Assembly (NCBI GenBank): GCA_037957365.1
Contig: JARHVA010000348.1
Location: forward strand, 4,934,501 to 4,998,500
Source: Torreya grandis
Taxonomy: Eukaryota; Streptophyta; Pinopsida; Cupressales; Taxaceae
Direction: 5' to 3'
DNA: 64,000 bases
Shown: piece by piece, positions 9,856 through 21,249 of the stretch
Numbering within the stretch: the stretch's first letter is position 1
Layout of the letters: the number at the start of each line of letters is the position of its first letter
The notes under the pieces: model-generated
Seen by the model: the letters and a program-made list of their open reading frames with translations, nothing else
What the model was told of the DNA's origin: nothing
The model's database searches: none
Translations under genes and position numbers: made by a program

Positions 9856-12443
9856 TGGAATAAAATTTAACAAATTTTTAAATAAAAATAGAAGAATTAA
9901 CTTATCAATTAGGTCAATTCTAGTAATTGGAAGAACAAAAAGGGTTTATGGAGTGTCGTGGTATTTTTCAGGTCCCATCCGGCATGCCATTATGTAAATT
10001 ATTGATCCAAATAAGGTTAGATCATTGTTAGTGAATGTAAATTAGAACATCTAAAAGACTAACATTTTAAGCATATCCACTAGGTTTAAGTAAGACTATC
10101 AAATGATGAATCAAATAGAAGACAAAAAACAAATTTTATACCTTTCTTGAAAGACACCATTTTATATCTAGTTTGAATAGGTATGTGCATGGATTATAGA
10201 TCTAGAGGTCTTTGGCAATGCTAACTCTACATATGGGTAACATCTCCCCTTGTCTACTTGGTGTTTTGATTGGCAATGTTGAAAGATTGTTGAGTGATGG
10301 CATTAGGATTTGGTAGAGCCTTCACTGCATTGATTGGTCATTTTAAAAGATTTTGAAGACTCTTTCATTTATAGAGTTGGAAAATGATTATGGACTATCC
10401 ATATTGAGATGAAAATTAAGGGCCCAATATTAGTCCTCCATTATCATAAATGAGACAAATGGAGTGTAGAATAAAAGGTATGGAGTATGTCATATAAATG
10501 TAAAAGATTCAAATCATGACCCTTATTTTAGTGTGTAAGAGGGGTGTAAAAATATTAATGTGTAAGAAGGGTGTAAGATCTCTTACTTACACACTTAGTA
10601 TGACGATCTCACCATGGGTGAGGCAAAAATTTAATTTGTGTATTTATAAAATAGATCATTACAAATCCATGGAATGTTTCATTAGAAAAAGATTAGATTG
10701 ATTAAGTAGGATCAATCAATAATTACAAAAATAGTGGCCTTTTGTAATATTTTTTTGCTAATCAAATATTCATTTAATTTATCTTGTATTAACACTCATA
10801 AAGATTGATTTGATTTGGGATGTTGATGTTGAATTAAAGGTTGTGATACAATTCATTACCCTAATCAGGAGCATGTCATTGTGACTTTTGATTAAAATAA
10901 TAATTATGCAAAAAATTAGCTTAATTGATAATTTTTGACTAAATTTGTGCATTATTATATAAAGTCATTCTAATTACAATTTCAACATATAAGTGATGAA
11001 AACGAAGTATATAAAATAATATTTAATGGATAAATGTCTAATTATAAATCCAATACAAAAATAAAAATAATATTTAACTACCATTGTTAGAAATTTATCA
11101 ATTGATATAATGTATACTCTATCAATATTTATAATTCACCAAAACATTATATGATTTTTATTATATTGTATAAAAATTGACTTATAGTTTATAAGGGTTC
11201 AAAAGTATTAGTATTAATTGTAGAAATGCTAAAATCCAAGTATATTTTATTTATAATGCTAAAATTTTATTTGATTTGAAATATTATTTGTAATTTTTTA
11301 AATATAGATCTATTTGAATCCACTGAAAGAATTAAGTTATATAACTAACCCTTCTATTGGTGAAATATTTTACTTACACTAATATTGACTTAGGTTAGCT
11401 TAACTATACTATGTTTACTTTGTGCACACCTCATAGGCTTAGAATAGGATAAGTGGCATTGATAATCACTTTCCATCACTTCCCACATGTGTTTGTTGTG
11501 TGTCAATCAATTTAAACATGTATCAATAACTTGGTCAAAATCAGAGTTGGTTAACAACTCTTGTTTTACTTAGTCACAAACAAATTTAGAAACATCTTAT
11601 TTTTGCTATATTTGACCACCTCTCTTGTATGTTGTAATTTTTTTAATGATAAATAATATTATTTTTTATTTTTAAAATCCTAAGTTTTTTCATGGTTGAT
11701 GTGAGTCCATGTTGAGGAGTTTCTTGGGCATCCCCAACTCTTACATGATAGAAAAGATTTTCTCCACCATGTGCTTATTGTAGGTTTTTGAAGACTTTTA
11801 TCTTAATTTGCACTCCCACATACTTCTCCAATCATATTCCACATTCTTTTGTCATAATCACAATTATGGTCTTCCTAAAACACTTTATATATTTTTGTTA
11901 TTTTACCAAAAAACTGATTTTTATGTATTTTTTAGTGGTTTTTACATTTATAGAAAAATCAAGACTTTTTTAGTTCTTCTAATATTTTTATTTTGATACT
12001 CATGAAAAAAATCAAATTTAAAAAATATGATTTTTTGTATTTATGGGAATTTTTTAAGTTCCAGGTTTATAAGACAAACAAGGAGCACTAAAGAATATAG
12101 TGTGTTTTGTACATCTTTTTTTTACAAACACATTTGTCAAAATTTACATAATTGGATTCTTCTCATTAATATCTTTCCGAAAAGTCCTAGTTTTTAAAAA
12201 ATGGAGCATTGAGGCACATGTGGCAAGCATTTGAAGGTGAAGGGCAAATCGAATTGTTGCATTTGGTAGGGGTAACCCCTATTATTGTTTAAGGATATTT
12301 TTTAGGTGGAGCCACATGATTCTACAACCACACCCCATGTGGCCATTACTATCACCACCACAACCACCCAAAATAGTCATAAATTCATTGTAATCATAAT
12401 ATAAGTATCAATTTATTGATTGTTATGTTAAAATAGTATGTTT
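9856..12443. other. Anonymous AT-rich stretch
   Basis: No gene, LTR pair or transposon terminus is recognisable. Open frames are all under 80 codons, with no family signal and strong A/T bias. An imperfect inverted repeat at 10531-10592 is noted separately. Confidence 0.5.
10531..10592. repeat. Imperfect inverted repeat
   Basis: The left arm (gtgtgtaagaggggtg and a near copy at about 10559) is complementary to the right arm tcttacttacacac ending near 10592. It could form a hairpin with a loop of a few tens of bases. There is no T-run or other sign that it is a terminator or small-RNA precursor. Confidence 0.4.
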
Positions 12444-12660
12444 AGCATGTTGGCTAAGAGATTTGTTGTAGGGAATTTTAATCCAAATGATTAAGGTTCA
12501 AACCCCACTCTTGCCATTTTTTTGACATTATGAAACAAAAAAATTATTTACATACTTATCTAAATACAATCACCTTAAGCACCTAATGTGGTGTGTTGGC
12601 TAGTGTGACTATTATAAAGGCTTTCCACTATGAACAAGGTTAAATGCTATCAATCCAATT
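12444..12660 (+). mobile_element. Two tRNA-like (SINE-type) heads
   Basis: At 12451 tggctaagag resembles a Pol III A box, and 44 bp later, at 12495, ggttcaaaccc is a near-perfect B box; that is the tRNA spacing. The putative anticodon loop between them reads as a lysine-type TTT. A second head follows at 12597 (tggctagtgtg), with a weaker B-like ggttaaatgct 42 bp on. The acceptor-stem ends do not pair, so these are not tRNA genes. They fit degraded tRNA-derived SINEs or a dimeric one. No target-site duplication or poly-A tail was established. Confidence 0.4.
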
Positions 12661-15109
12661 TTTTAGTAAAAATCTTTAACAACTTATCACGTGATTTTAG
12701 TTCCCATGTGACCAACTATTGGATTTTAGCCTCTGTGCAAAAAAAAATCGCTTGCTTTCATGAATGAGCACCATATTTTGATTATTTTTTAATAAAGGCC
12801 ATAACTTTTGATCCAAAAGACCTAAGAGGCCCGTTTTATTTATATTGTGTAATGTTTTGAGATCTATGCATTGGAGTAGGATTTTTTACATTCTGGTAAC
12901 ATGGTTTCCAAGAAATTTTAGGTTCCCCTTGAATATACTACCTTTTCCTAATTTATTAAGTTCAAACAACAATATCTTTTGGTTTGTGCATCATATCAAA
13001 GATCCATTTTTAGAAGTGCATGTTTTCATGTGTTTTGTAATGGAATCTTCGATATAATGTAGTTTTCACCATAAAAAGTGTTTTCAGTAATAGTTTTTTT
13101 CATTTTCACCTATATTTGAATTGTAAACATAGTATTTTATAAAGTGGCACTTACTTTCATCTAGGGAGACATTTTTGTGCATTATAACATTTTATCGATT
13201 GGGCTTATTTTCACCTTGGCATACTTTAAAGCTCTTGTATTGGTGAAAAATTGTAAAATTTACATCATTATAAATAGTTTGTAAGTGGTTGCTTGAGTGT
13301 GTTTATTTTTTGAGATTCTCATAAAAAAATTACTTTATTTTTTTTGTAGTGACTTCGTGCCAAGACCTCCACACTCTCACACAAGTAAATAATAACCTAC
13401 TTTCAAAAAGCACTATGTTTTTTTAATTATGTTTTCTTTAAGAAGACATGGTTATATTTTTTTAAGAGAATAGGGTTATAAAAAAATTCTCTACTACTCT
13501 CACTATTTTTTTTAAAGTACACCCTTGTTTAGTCATTATAGGACATAGTCACACACTTGTAATGTTAAATTGACACCATCAAAATACCTATTATTAAACA
13601 TAATATACATTATGCCATTGATTAAAATCCTATTAATCTATCATTACCCTTTGATCTAACTAATCATGAGATTCCTATTGATTTTGATGCACTCATGTTT
13701 ACACATGTTATAACCTACACTTTAAATTCAGCTAGCATTGTGTTCAACTCATTTGATAATCACACAAATAGATTTGTCTCCTACACTCTTCGATATATGG
13801 GTTATTATAGTGAAAGAATTGGTAAACATTTATATGTCATAGTTTCCACTATTTGATTTTTACACAGCATTGGCTATAGAGTAAATGTTCCTTCATCAGT
13901 TCCACCTCATACACACCCAAATGTTTTGATTTGCTCTAACTCTTCATGAGGATATTGAGTGACACATGAATATTTATATACACCTTCTCAAGAATGAGAG
14001 ACCTAAGACTACTTCAATCAATCATGAACATCTTGACATGTTTTCCGATGACTCCTTATATACATTGTTTGTGCATATGCACCAAATCGCATGCATACAT
14101 GCTCATCTACCATTTGTATTCACATAGGAAGGATGTCAGATCAATTTTGGTGCCATCATAAGTGTTCTTTGAATGGTCTATATCATCATGGATCCTCTGC
14201 CATTCAATCACAACATATGCACATTGTTCATTCTACCTAGTAGTGTTCCCTTTATTTTGGACCAATTCTATTCAACAATGCTCCTTTATTTTTGGAGCTA
14301 CTCCCACATTGATATGGCCCTTATTTGATAGATATATAGTCTCCTTGTTTAGACCTATTATGCTACATATAGTGTATTCATTGTCTTTATTTAGTGTTTT
14401 TTGAGATATATTGTACTTGCACTGAATTCTAATGTGCCATAGGGGGTTCACTTTTTATAGCCTAGTCTAGCTTCATGCATGTATGCCTTATTTTGTGCAC
14501 CTTGTTATATTTCAAGTATTAGTATCTCCATCACCATTCAAGACATCCTTATTTGAGATACCATTTTTTATTCTTTGAAACCTTGATACTCAACTCATCT
14601 CCTTTTAGTGAGCAATTTCTATCATACCTAGCTTCTATCATTATTTAGTGTTTGGGTAGTGGACTTGATCCACTCATACAAAAAAAGTCAACCACTCTAA
14701 CCATTCAAAATTATGGGAGGATGGGTGTACATATACTAATTCTTTGGTTTTTGATCATCCCTTACATCTACTTTAAGCATTTGATGTCATTATTGGTGTA
14801 CTCTTTTGTTCTTTTGACACTTCACTTGGTAATATTACTGTTTGACATCCCCAACGTTTGTCTTTAGTGATCAAGTAGTGGATTCAAACCATTCATGAAA
14901 TTTTGATTTATTCACTAGTATTTTCACTTGCACTTCATTCACTTTTTTTAGTGATGGATGCATACCATTCATTACATTTTTAGTGATGGATTTCATACCA
15001 TCTAGTGTAGTGTTCATAGTACTTAGTTTGATTTTATTTTAATTTTTTTATTAAATTATTTTAATATATGTTTTTTTATATTGAGGTTTTAGTATCATGA
15101 TACTTATAG
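12661..15109. other. Anonymous AT-rich stretch
   Basis: I see no supported gene or element. Short plus-strand frames at about 12845, 14162 and 14652 are hydrophobic, of biased composition and without family motifs. The base composition from about 13.6 to 15.0 kb resembles the non-coding 3' part of element A, but I could not align them. Confidence 0.45.
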
Positions 15110-15567
15110 AGAAACTCACAAACCCTCTTCAAATTGGAGAGAAGTCATCTAGTGACAAAGACACTAAAGAAAAAGAAGGAAAAGGTTTTTATATCATATG
15201 GTAATGAAATCATAAGGGGAATAAATTTAGAGGATGTTCATATTGATTATCAAATTCCCCCTAAGTATGATCTATTATCGTATGGTATGACTTAAACAAT
15301 AATTTAATTTAATGAGACATGAGATTTTTGGAAGGATATCATAGTCCATTTATAATTCCAAGATTATGTTTTTTGGATAAGAGTTTAGAAATTTTTCATA
15401 AGGTTTTATTTTCTAAATTAATGCCCTTTTTTTTGTTGTACAAAAAACATCAAGTGCCTCTCATAGTATACCTCACATATGTTATTTTTAAACATTGGTT
15501 TCTTTTTAGAATGGTATTTTTTGTTTTAAATTTGAGTTCTAATATTACGTTATTTTGTAGTCAATGA
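15110..15567 (+). pseudogene. Unrecognised coding-like fragment
   Basis: Plus-strand frames here contain a hydrophilic stretch (about 15180-15290, with EIIRGINLEDVHIDYQIPP-like composition) and then an 82-codon open frame at 15319-15567. There are stops and frame changes between them. No domain or catalytic motif is recognisable. It ends just before the GAT-rich repeat that flanks the chromovirus insertion. It could be a polyprotein linker remnant or a chance frame. Confidence 0.25.
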
Positions 15568-15596
15568 GAGATTAAAACAAAGTTTATGATAGTAAT

Positions 15597-15654
15597 GACT
15601 ATTAGGATGTCGATGATGATGGTGGTAGTGTTATTGATGATGATGATGAAATCT
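15597..15654 (+). repeat. GAT-rich repeat unit, left flank of chromovirus
   Basis: About 51 bp (tgtcgatgatgatggtgg onward) are ~90% identical to 22369-22419, immediately beyond the other end of the chromovirus. This is far longer than the 5-bp target duplication of gypsy integrases, so the element probably inserted into an existing tandem repeat. Confidence 0.75.
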
Positions 15655-16612
15655 TATGACAGGTAAAAAAAAGTGTCGAAAGTGACGTGGCACTGTTGAA
15701 ATATGCCAAGTAGACCAATATCTATTTAACACGTGGCAAAATAATTATGTGAAAATAAAATTTGGTTTGGTGTTTTTATCCACATGATATTTGAAATTTT
15801 TAAATGTTTCAACAAGGCACCGAAGGCCAAGCTGCCACATCACCTGTCACATCATCATGCTAAGACCAAGTCAAAGCATAGCCTAAGTTGGCACCTAAAG
15901 TCTTGGCATTTGAAAGGGTCCTCAACTTGTCTATTTTAAGTATTTAAACTGTCATATCCAATGTATGTGGGACAAAGACTAGTCAAAGGTGCCAAAAAAA
16001 GAGGGAAAAACTTTTAAATCTCATGCTAAGCACCTAGAAAAAAGGGAGGCTGACCTTTTTACTCTTCCCAAGTGCCTAAAAAGAAGGGAGGTGGTTTAAA
16101 ACCTTTGACCTACCACCTAAAAGGTTAATACCTTGACCACTTTAGCCATGGAGGTCGAAGTTTTATAAAAGGGACTAATTTCTACTTGAATAGACACAAA
16201 AAGCTGACTGTGTAAGGAGAATTAAGAAGGTTAGAGCCTTGTTTTTGCTTTGTACGGCCTTGGGCCATTATTTTTAGGTTTGAAAGATATTTTTATAGGT
16301 AAACAAAGATCAGAGAAGATGAATTGAAGACTTGTATTGATTTTGGAATCTATTTGTTGCACAAAATTAATGAGAATGATCCTCACTTCGAATGGACTGG
16401 GAGACGTAGGCTATTGAAGCCAAACTCTATTATCAATTTGCTGGTGATATCTTATGATTTTTTCTAATTATTATAATATTATGATCTTCATTTTAATTCT
16501 AGTTTTAATTTCTTTATATAAAATTTAAAGAAAACGTCAAAAAATAAAAAGATCTTTTAAATACAAAAGTGAGTTATTCAAATTTGCCACACTTGCATTT
16601 TCAGTTTATACA
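15655..16612 (+). repeat. 5' LTR of chromovirus
   Basis: It is homologous to 21408-22366 over its whole length. The start reads tatgacagg against tgcaacagg in the 3' copy, so the ancestral end began with TG. The 3' edge is tttataca, ending in CA, nine bases before the primer-binding site. It carries a TATA box (16164-16170), a repeated ggaggt/agaagggagg block near 16030-16090, and the R/U5 region downstream. Confidence 0.9.
16164..16170 (+). promoter_or_regulatory. LTR TATA box
   Basis: The word tataaaa lies in a ttttataaaagggac context about 500 bp into the LTR. It is conserved at 21918-21924 in the 3' LTR. It is the likely Pol II promoter of the element, with transcription starting roughly 30 bp downstream. 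Confidence 0.65.
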
Positions 16613-16621
16613 TCAAATTTT

Positions 16622-16638
16622 TGGTATTAGAGTGGTTG
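16622..16638 (+). promoter_or_regulatory. Primer-binding site, tRNA-iMet type
   Basis: The sequence tggtattagagtggttg differs by one base in the first twelve from the canonical tggtatcagagc, which pairs with the 3' end of initiator methionine tRNA. It lies nine bases after the 5' LTR, where minus-strand DNA synthesis would be primed. Confidence 0.85.
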
Positions 16639-16662
16639 TTATTTAATAGTGATTTCTAGTGT

Positions 16663-17890
16663 ATGTTGACAAGGTCTAAGTCCCAAAAGGGTGAAGAAAA
16701 ACTCATTGAGTATAATCTAGAGATTGGTTCAAGGCGTGCTTCAAGAATGGCCAAAGAAGAGATAGAATCTGAACAAGCTTTTCGTTAAGCCTTCATGGAC
16801 ATGAGAAGCATGGTTGAGGAACTATAACATGACAAACAAAAGAAATTTGAGAATGAAAAAGAAGGTGATTCATGAGAATCAAAAGGTAAAGAAACTAAAA
16901 AACCTTCTTCATCGGATGATGGTAAAAAAACTGTGGAATCTCTCCTTTCACTAAAATTGGATATTAAGTTTGAATTACCAATGTTTAATGGCAAAGTTAA
17001 TGCCAAAAAGCTGGATAATTGGGTCAAGTAGATTGAAGTTTATTGCAAGGTCTAAAATATTGCAGGGGATGAGTCAAAAATTCATTTGGCTACTCTTCGT
17101 ATGGGAGGCACAACTCTCATCTGGTGGGAGAGTAAGTTGAAGGAAGTAGAGCTTCAAAACGGTAACTCAATTTCTACTTAGAATGAATTTATTGAAGAAC
17201 TCAGAAAGTAATTCAATCCTTTAGGCTATATGCAATAAGCCATGATGGATTGCCAAAGTTTCAGATAAGAAAAAGGCCAAAGTGTTCAAGATTATACACA
17301 AGAGTTTAAGAAAAAAGCGTTACTTTTGAATGTTCCTCTATACACACAAGAAACACTTCTAAAATATATAGGTGGGTTGCATACCTACTGAAGACATATG
17401 ATTCTTATGTTCAATCTCACTAATTTAGATGCAGTATGTGTTCAAGCCACTCATTTAGAGGCTCGAGGGAAACAATCAAAAGAATCTTTTCCTAAAGTAA
17501 AAAGTAAGCAATCTAATGTTAAGAAATTCAAAGGGAAAAGTTCATCAGGAAAGGGTAAATAAAAATCCAATTATACTATTAAAAAATAAGAAGGAAAACC
17601 ATTTTGTAATCATTGCAAGAAAAATCATGATGAGTCTAAGTGTTGGAAACTACATCCTGAGTTAAGGTCTAAGAGATATCAAAAGAAAGAAAAGAAGGCT
17701 AATGCTATGGTTCAAGATTTAGGTTCAGATTTAGGTGATGAAACTAAGATCACAGCTATGGGATTGCATAATGATTTTTCTCTTTCAGTTTCTAGCACTA
17801 AGTCATCAAATGTTGCATCTTCTTTTAAACAAAATTCTACGCATGTTGATAAGAAAAGAAATGAATTGTTCCACATTAGAGTTGTATACT
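16663..17890 (+). pseudogene. gag: Chromovirus gag, broken
   Basis: Gag would assemble the virus-like particle. A start codon at 16663, 25 bp after the primer site, opens a basic N-terminus (MLTRSKSQKGEEK). Downstream are a FELPMFNGK block, a GGTTLIWWES block and an EEL.K.FNP-type block that match the plant gypsy gag capsid pattern, and a Lys/Ser-rich stretch. A zinc knuckle follows at 17605-17643 (C-N-H-C ... H ... C-W). The spacing C-X2-C-X3-H-X4-C is one residue short of the usual X4. About ten in-frame stops, mainly TAG, TAA and TGA at former Gln or Trp positions, interrupt the frame. A frame change near 17880 separates it from the protease. Confidence 0.85.
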
Positions 17891-18331
17891 AAGATTGACA
17901 CTCTATTTGATAGTGGTTCACAAGCAAATTTAATTTTTGAAGAGGTTGTTAAGAAGCTAGCTTTGCAAACCAATCCCCACCTGAAGCCTTATCCACTAGG
18001 TTGGGTGTGTGACAATGCGAAGCTACAAGTCTCACAAACTCATAGGCTAAGGTTTGCCATCACATCCAAGTTCATAGATGAAGTTGAGTTGGATGTTGTT
18101 CCATTGGACATATGTGGGATTGTTTTGGGAAGCCCATATCTTTATGATAGAAAAGCAATCTTCTATAGAGAGGAGAATAAGTACTTGCTTATTAAGGATG
18201 GCATTGAATATATAGTTAGAGCACATCACATTAGAATAAGTCTTTTCTTGGTTACAGTAGGGCAAATGAAAAGACTAGTTAATTCAAACAAGACTTTTTG
18301 TCTCATGTTGATTAAGTCTAAGGAAAAATAA
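17880..18331 (+). pseudogene. pro: Chromovirus protease (retropepsin)
   Basis: This domain would process the gag-pol polyprotein. In the second frame, LFDSGSQANLI carries the catalytic Asp (codon 17909-17911) in a DSG triplet. About 60-65 residues later, IVLGSPYLY is the second conserved hydrophobic-Gly motif. An open stretch without stops continues through EENKYLLIKDG to 18331, making this the least damaged part of the polyprotein. It lies in a different frame from gag, apparently because of a small deletion near 17886. The connection to RT is broken by a stop at 18331. Confidence 0.85.
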
Positions 18332-18359
18332 TATTCTCAAGCTTTTGAAAAGTGTGATC

Positions 18360-19255
18360 CTAGACACAAGAATGAATTGGTTGAAATCATTTCTACTTAC
18401 GATGATGTATTTTAGGATCCTAAGGGCTTGCCCCCTAAAAGGGGAGTTCAACATGAAATTCAGCTATTTCAGGTTTCTCCTCTCCCTAACATTGGCATGT
18501 ACAGGTTATCAGTGGTAGAAAATGAGGAAATCAAAAAATAGGTAATGGATTTATTGGATAAAGGTGTTATTTGTCCAAGTTCATCTCATGTTGGTTCACC
18601 AATTATTTTGGTGCCAAAGAAAGATGACACTTGGTGAATGTGTGTTGATTTTCATGCTTTAAACAAAATTACTATTAAGAATCGTTACCCTCTTCCTCAT
18701 ATAGATGATTTGTTGGATCAATTAAAACATGCTATTTATTTTACTAAGCTGGATTTGAGAAGTAGATATCATCAAGTAAGAATAAATGAAAGTGATGTGT
18801 GAAAAATCGCATTCAAAACAAAATAGGGATTGTTTGAATGACTTGTTATGCCTTTCGGGTTGTGTAATGCCTCAACTACATTCATGAGATTGATGAATGA
18901 TGTTTTTAGATAGTTCCTTGATGATTTTGTTATATTTTACTTAGATGATATATTGATTTTCAACAAGTCATGGGAAGAGCATGTGATCCACATTAAGAAA
19001 GTCATGGATGCATTACAAAGGGAAAAACTTTATCTAAAAATGTCAAAATGTGAATTTGGCAAGACCTCTTTGATATACTTGGGCTACATTGTAGGACATG
19101 GTAAATTGAAAATATATACAGCAAAAGTGGTAGTCATTGTTAATTGGCCTACAACCACTAACACAACTGAGAATAGAAGTTTTTTTGTGCAGTACAGTTT
19201 TGGCAAAAGTTTATTGCTCAATTTTTATATATTGCATCACCTTTGCATTCTTTGA
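18360..19255 (+). pseudogene. RT: Chromovirus reverse transcriptase
   Basis: The domain would copy the RNA into DNA. In frame two the order is classical: a DP-KGLPP.RG block near 18415, a GVI.PSSS...SPI.LV.KKDDT block at about 18560-18635, [19 protein letters not shown] at about 18665-18725, F.KLDLRS.YHQVRI at about 18740-18785, and the catalytic FYLDD at 18935-18949. These are followed by a C.FG...YLGYIV stretch at about 19050-19095. Stops include TGA at 18635-18637 where relatives carry Arg, and CAT at 18653-18655 replaces another expected Arg. Both are explained by CpG deamination. The frame slips to frame one before RNase H. Confidence 0.92.
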
Positions 19256-19704
19256 CAAGTGTGAAATAGGTCTTTCAGTGGGGAGGCAAACATCAAAAAG
19301 CCTTCAACACTTTAAAAGAAAAGATAAGTACTACTCCAGTCTTGGCACTTCCTGATATACAACAACCATTTGAGATCGAGACAGATGCAAGTGAGTATGC
19401 TATGGGAGCTATTTTAATGCAAGGTAAGAAACCAGTTTGTTATCATTCTAAAACCTTTACAAGTGCAGTAAGAAAATATCCAACTTATGATAAGGAATTG
19501 TATGCATTGGTTCAAAGTGTTAAAAAATAGAAACATTACTTAATGGGCAAAGAAACAATAATACATACAGATCATCAGCCCTTGCAGTATCTCCAATCAC
19601 AAACCAAACTACAATAGTCTAGACATTTTCATTGGGTGGGTTTCCTACAACAATTTCATCTTGTGATCAAGTATAAAAAAGGTATTTAGAATAAGGTTGT
19701 AGAT
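19256..19704 (+). pseudogene. RH: Chromovirus RNase H
   Basis: RNase H degrades the RNA strand of the hybrid. The 19342-19530 segment has the gypsy RNase H signature: FEIETDASEYAMGA with the first catalytic Asp, then the YDKELYAL block with the catalytic Glu. After a stop at 19528-19530, the continuation contains H-T-D-H near 19563-19575, with a third catalytic Asp. Spacing and order relative to RT and integrase are normal. The stop would truncate it. Confidence 0.88.
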
Positions 19705-20920
19705 ATGCTATCTAGGCCTCCTATGGTTGCTACATCTATTCTTTTACAACATGGTTCTTTGTCTCATGAAAGTTATAAAGAACAATATGTGAATGATCTT
19801 GATTTTTATGATGTTTATAAAGACTTGATGAGTAGTAGACAAGGAGAAGAATTGGACTATCATGTACACAATGATATTTTGTATCATTTGGGTAAACTAT
19901 GTATTCCTCAAAATTAGAGGGTGCACATGATTAGAGAAGCACATACTTCTCTTATTTCTAGTCATTTTGGAGTTGCTAAAATGGTTGCATATTTGAAGAT
20001 GTATTGTTATTGGCCTCGTATGGAGGAAAATGTTGCTAAATATATAAAGGGATGTACTCTTTGTGCCACAAGTAAACCTAGTAATAGGAAATTGGGACTT
20101 GACACTCCTTTACCTATTCCTACTCGCCCTTGGAAAAGTATCTCCATGGATTTTGTGGGGGGTTGGCCTATGACACAAAGAAAAAATGACTATTTATATG
20201 TGGTTGTGGATATGTTTATAAAAATGTGTGTTTTGATTCCTTGCACTAAGAAAATTACTAGTGAAGGCACTGCACATTTGTTCTTTAAACATGTATGTGT
20301 TCATTTTGGTTTGCCTACTTCAATTATTTCTGATCAAAATTCTCAATTTATTGGGGATTTTTGGTCAACTTTGTGGGGACTAATGGACACTAAATTAAAA
20401 AAGAGCACTACATTTCATCCACAAACTGACGAACAAATAGAGGTTGTGAACTGCATGTGGTACATTTGCTTAGGGGTTATAGCAATAAACATCCTAAGTT
20501 ATGGGATGAACAATTGTGTTACATACAACATGCATATAACTGGGCACTTCATTCTTATACTATGAAATCTCCATTTGAAGTTATGGATACTTGCCTAAAT
20601 CTCCTCTAGATGTTTTCTATGGACATGATACAGTTGTTGGTGAACCAAAAGAAGCCATTTGAGCCAAGATGTTCATTGAACAAATACAACTCATTCATCA
20701 AATTGTTCATACTCAATTGGAGAAAAGTTAAGCCAAGTACAAAGCCAGGCATGACAAACATCGTATTGATTACCAATTTGTTGTAGGTGATATGGTATGG
20801 CTTCACATTAGTAAGGAAAGACTGATAGGTGAAGGTAAAAAGTTGAAACCAATCCGGTATGGTCCTTTTTAGATAAGAAAAAAATTTGGCATAAATGCAT
20901 TTTGATTAGATTTACCATAT
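19705..20920 (+). pseudogene. INT: Chromovirus integrase
   Basis: The integrase would insert the cDNA. An H-H-C-C zinc finger spans about 19925-20075 (His ... SHFG ... GCTLCATS). The catalytic core has Asp at 20149-20151 (SMDFVGG), Asp at 20332-20334 (ISDQNSQF) and Glu at 20440-20442. The last two are 36 residues apart, the D-X35-E spacing, and all three are intact. The conserved Gly and Thr before the Glu are replaced (TDEQIEVV). After a frame change near 20500, a KLKPIRYGPF block at about 20842-20870 matches the GPY/F module. Several stops break the tail. Confidence 0.9.
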
Positions 20921-20923
20921 TGC

Positions 20924-21208
20924 ATGCAAATTTATTCAGTTGTAAATGTGGAAAATCTAAAATTGTATGAGCCTCCAATGATAATTGATCATGATGAAAG
21001 TGTATCCATTCCTTCTGTTGATGATTTTTCTCTTGAATATCTAACAGAATTACAGGAAGATACTATACTTGACAGGAATATGCAGACTTCACAAAGAGGT
21101 AATGTTGAATATCTTCATGTTGGTCTCAAAGGGATGCACCCAAGCAAGGCAAGATGGATGGAAGTCAGAAAGGTGAGGGAAAAATACCCTCACCTCATTA
21201 CCAATTAA
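20924..21208 (+). pseudogene. Integrase C-terminus with chromodomain-like end
   Basis: An open stretch of 94 codons without stops begins after the GPY/F module. Its last ~45 residues (about 21069-21205) read ILDRN ... EYLHVGLKG ... ARWMEV ... REKYPHL. This has the layout of chromodomains at the C-terminus of plant chromoviruses (ILD, then YLVKWKG, then A-W-E, then KYP). In place of the aromatic Lys-Trp-Lys stretch it has V-G-L-K, so ligand binding would be doubtful. In the family this domain directs integration to modified chromatin. The assignment rests on by-eye pattern matching. Confidence 0.6.
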
Positions 21209-21235
21209 TTTCAACTTTTAGAAGTCCAAAAGTTC

Positions 21236-21249
21236 CCAGTGGGGAAGAA
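21236..21249 (+). promoter_or_regulatory. Purine-rich tract, possible polypurine tract
   Basis: The run agtggggaagaa follows the end of the polyprotein. It looks like a gypsy polypurine tract but is ~160 bp before the LTR similarity begins at 21408. Only an A-rich run (about 21395-21404) touches the LTR. Either this is a secondary tract, or the true 3' LTR is longer and the 5' LTR has lost its beginning. Confidence 0.35.

Noticed and set aside
10531..10592. MicroRNA precursor or rho-independent-type terminator
   Set aside because: The inverted repeat is short and imperfect, with no T-run and no sign of a conserved mature strand.
12444..12515. Functional tRNA-Lys gene
   Set aside because: A- and B-box words are present, but acceptor stem ends do not pair and the D and T arms are degraded. 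It fits a SINE head better.
14162..14404. 80-codon hydrophobic frame that could be a small membrane protein
   Set aside because: No start context, homologue-like motif or neighbouring feature. Hydrophobic frames of this size are expected in T-rich DNA.
16785..17027. Minus-strand 80-codon frame
   Set aside because: It is antisense to the chromovirus gag, where the capsid motifs are clear on the plus strand.
18047..18265. Minus-strand 72-codon frame
   Set aside because: Shadow of the chromovirus protease on the opposite strand.
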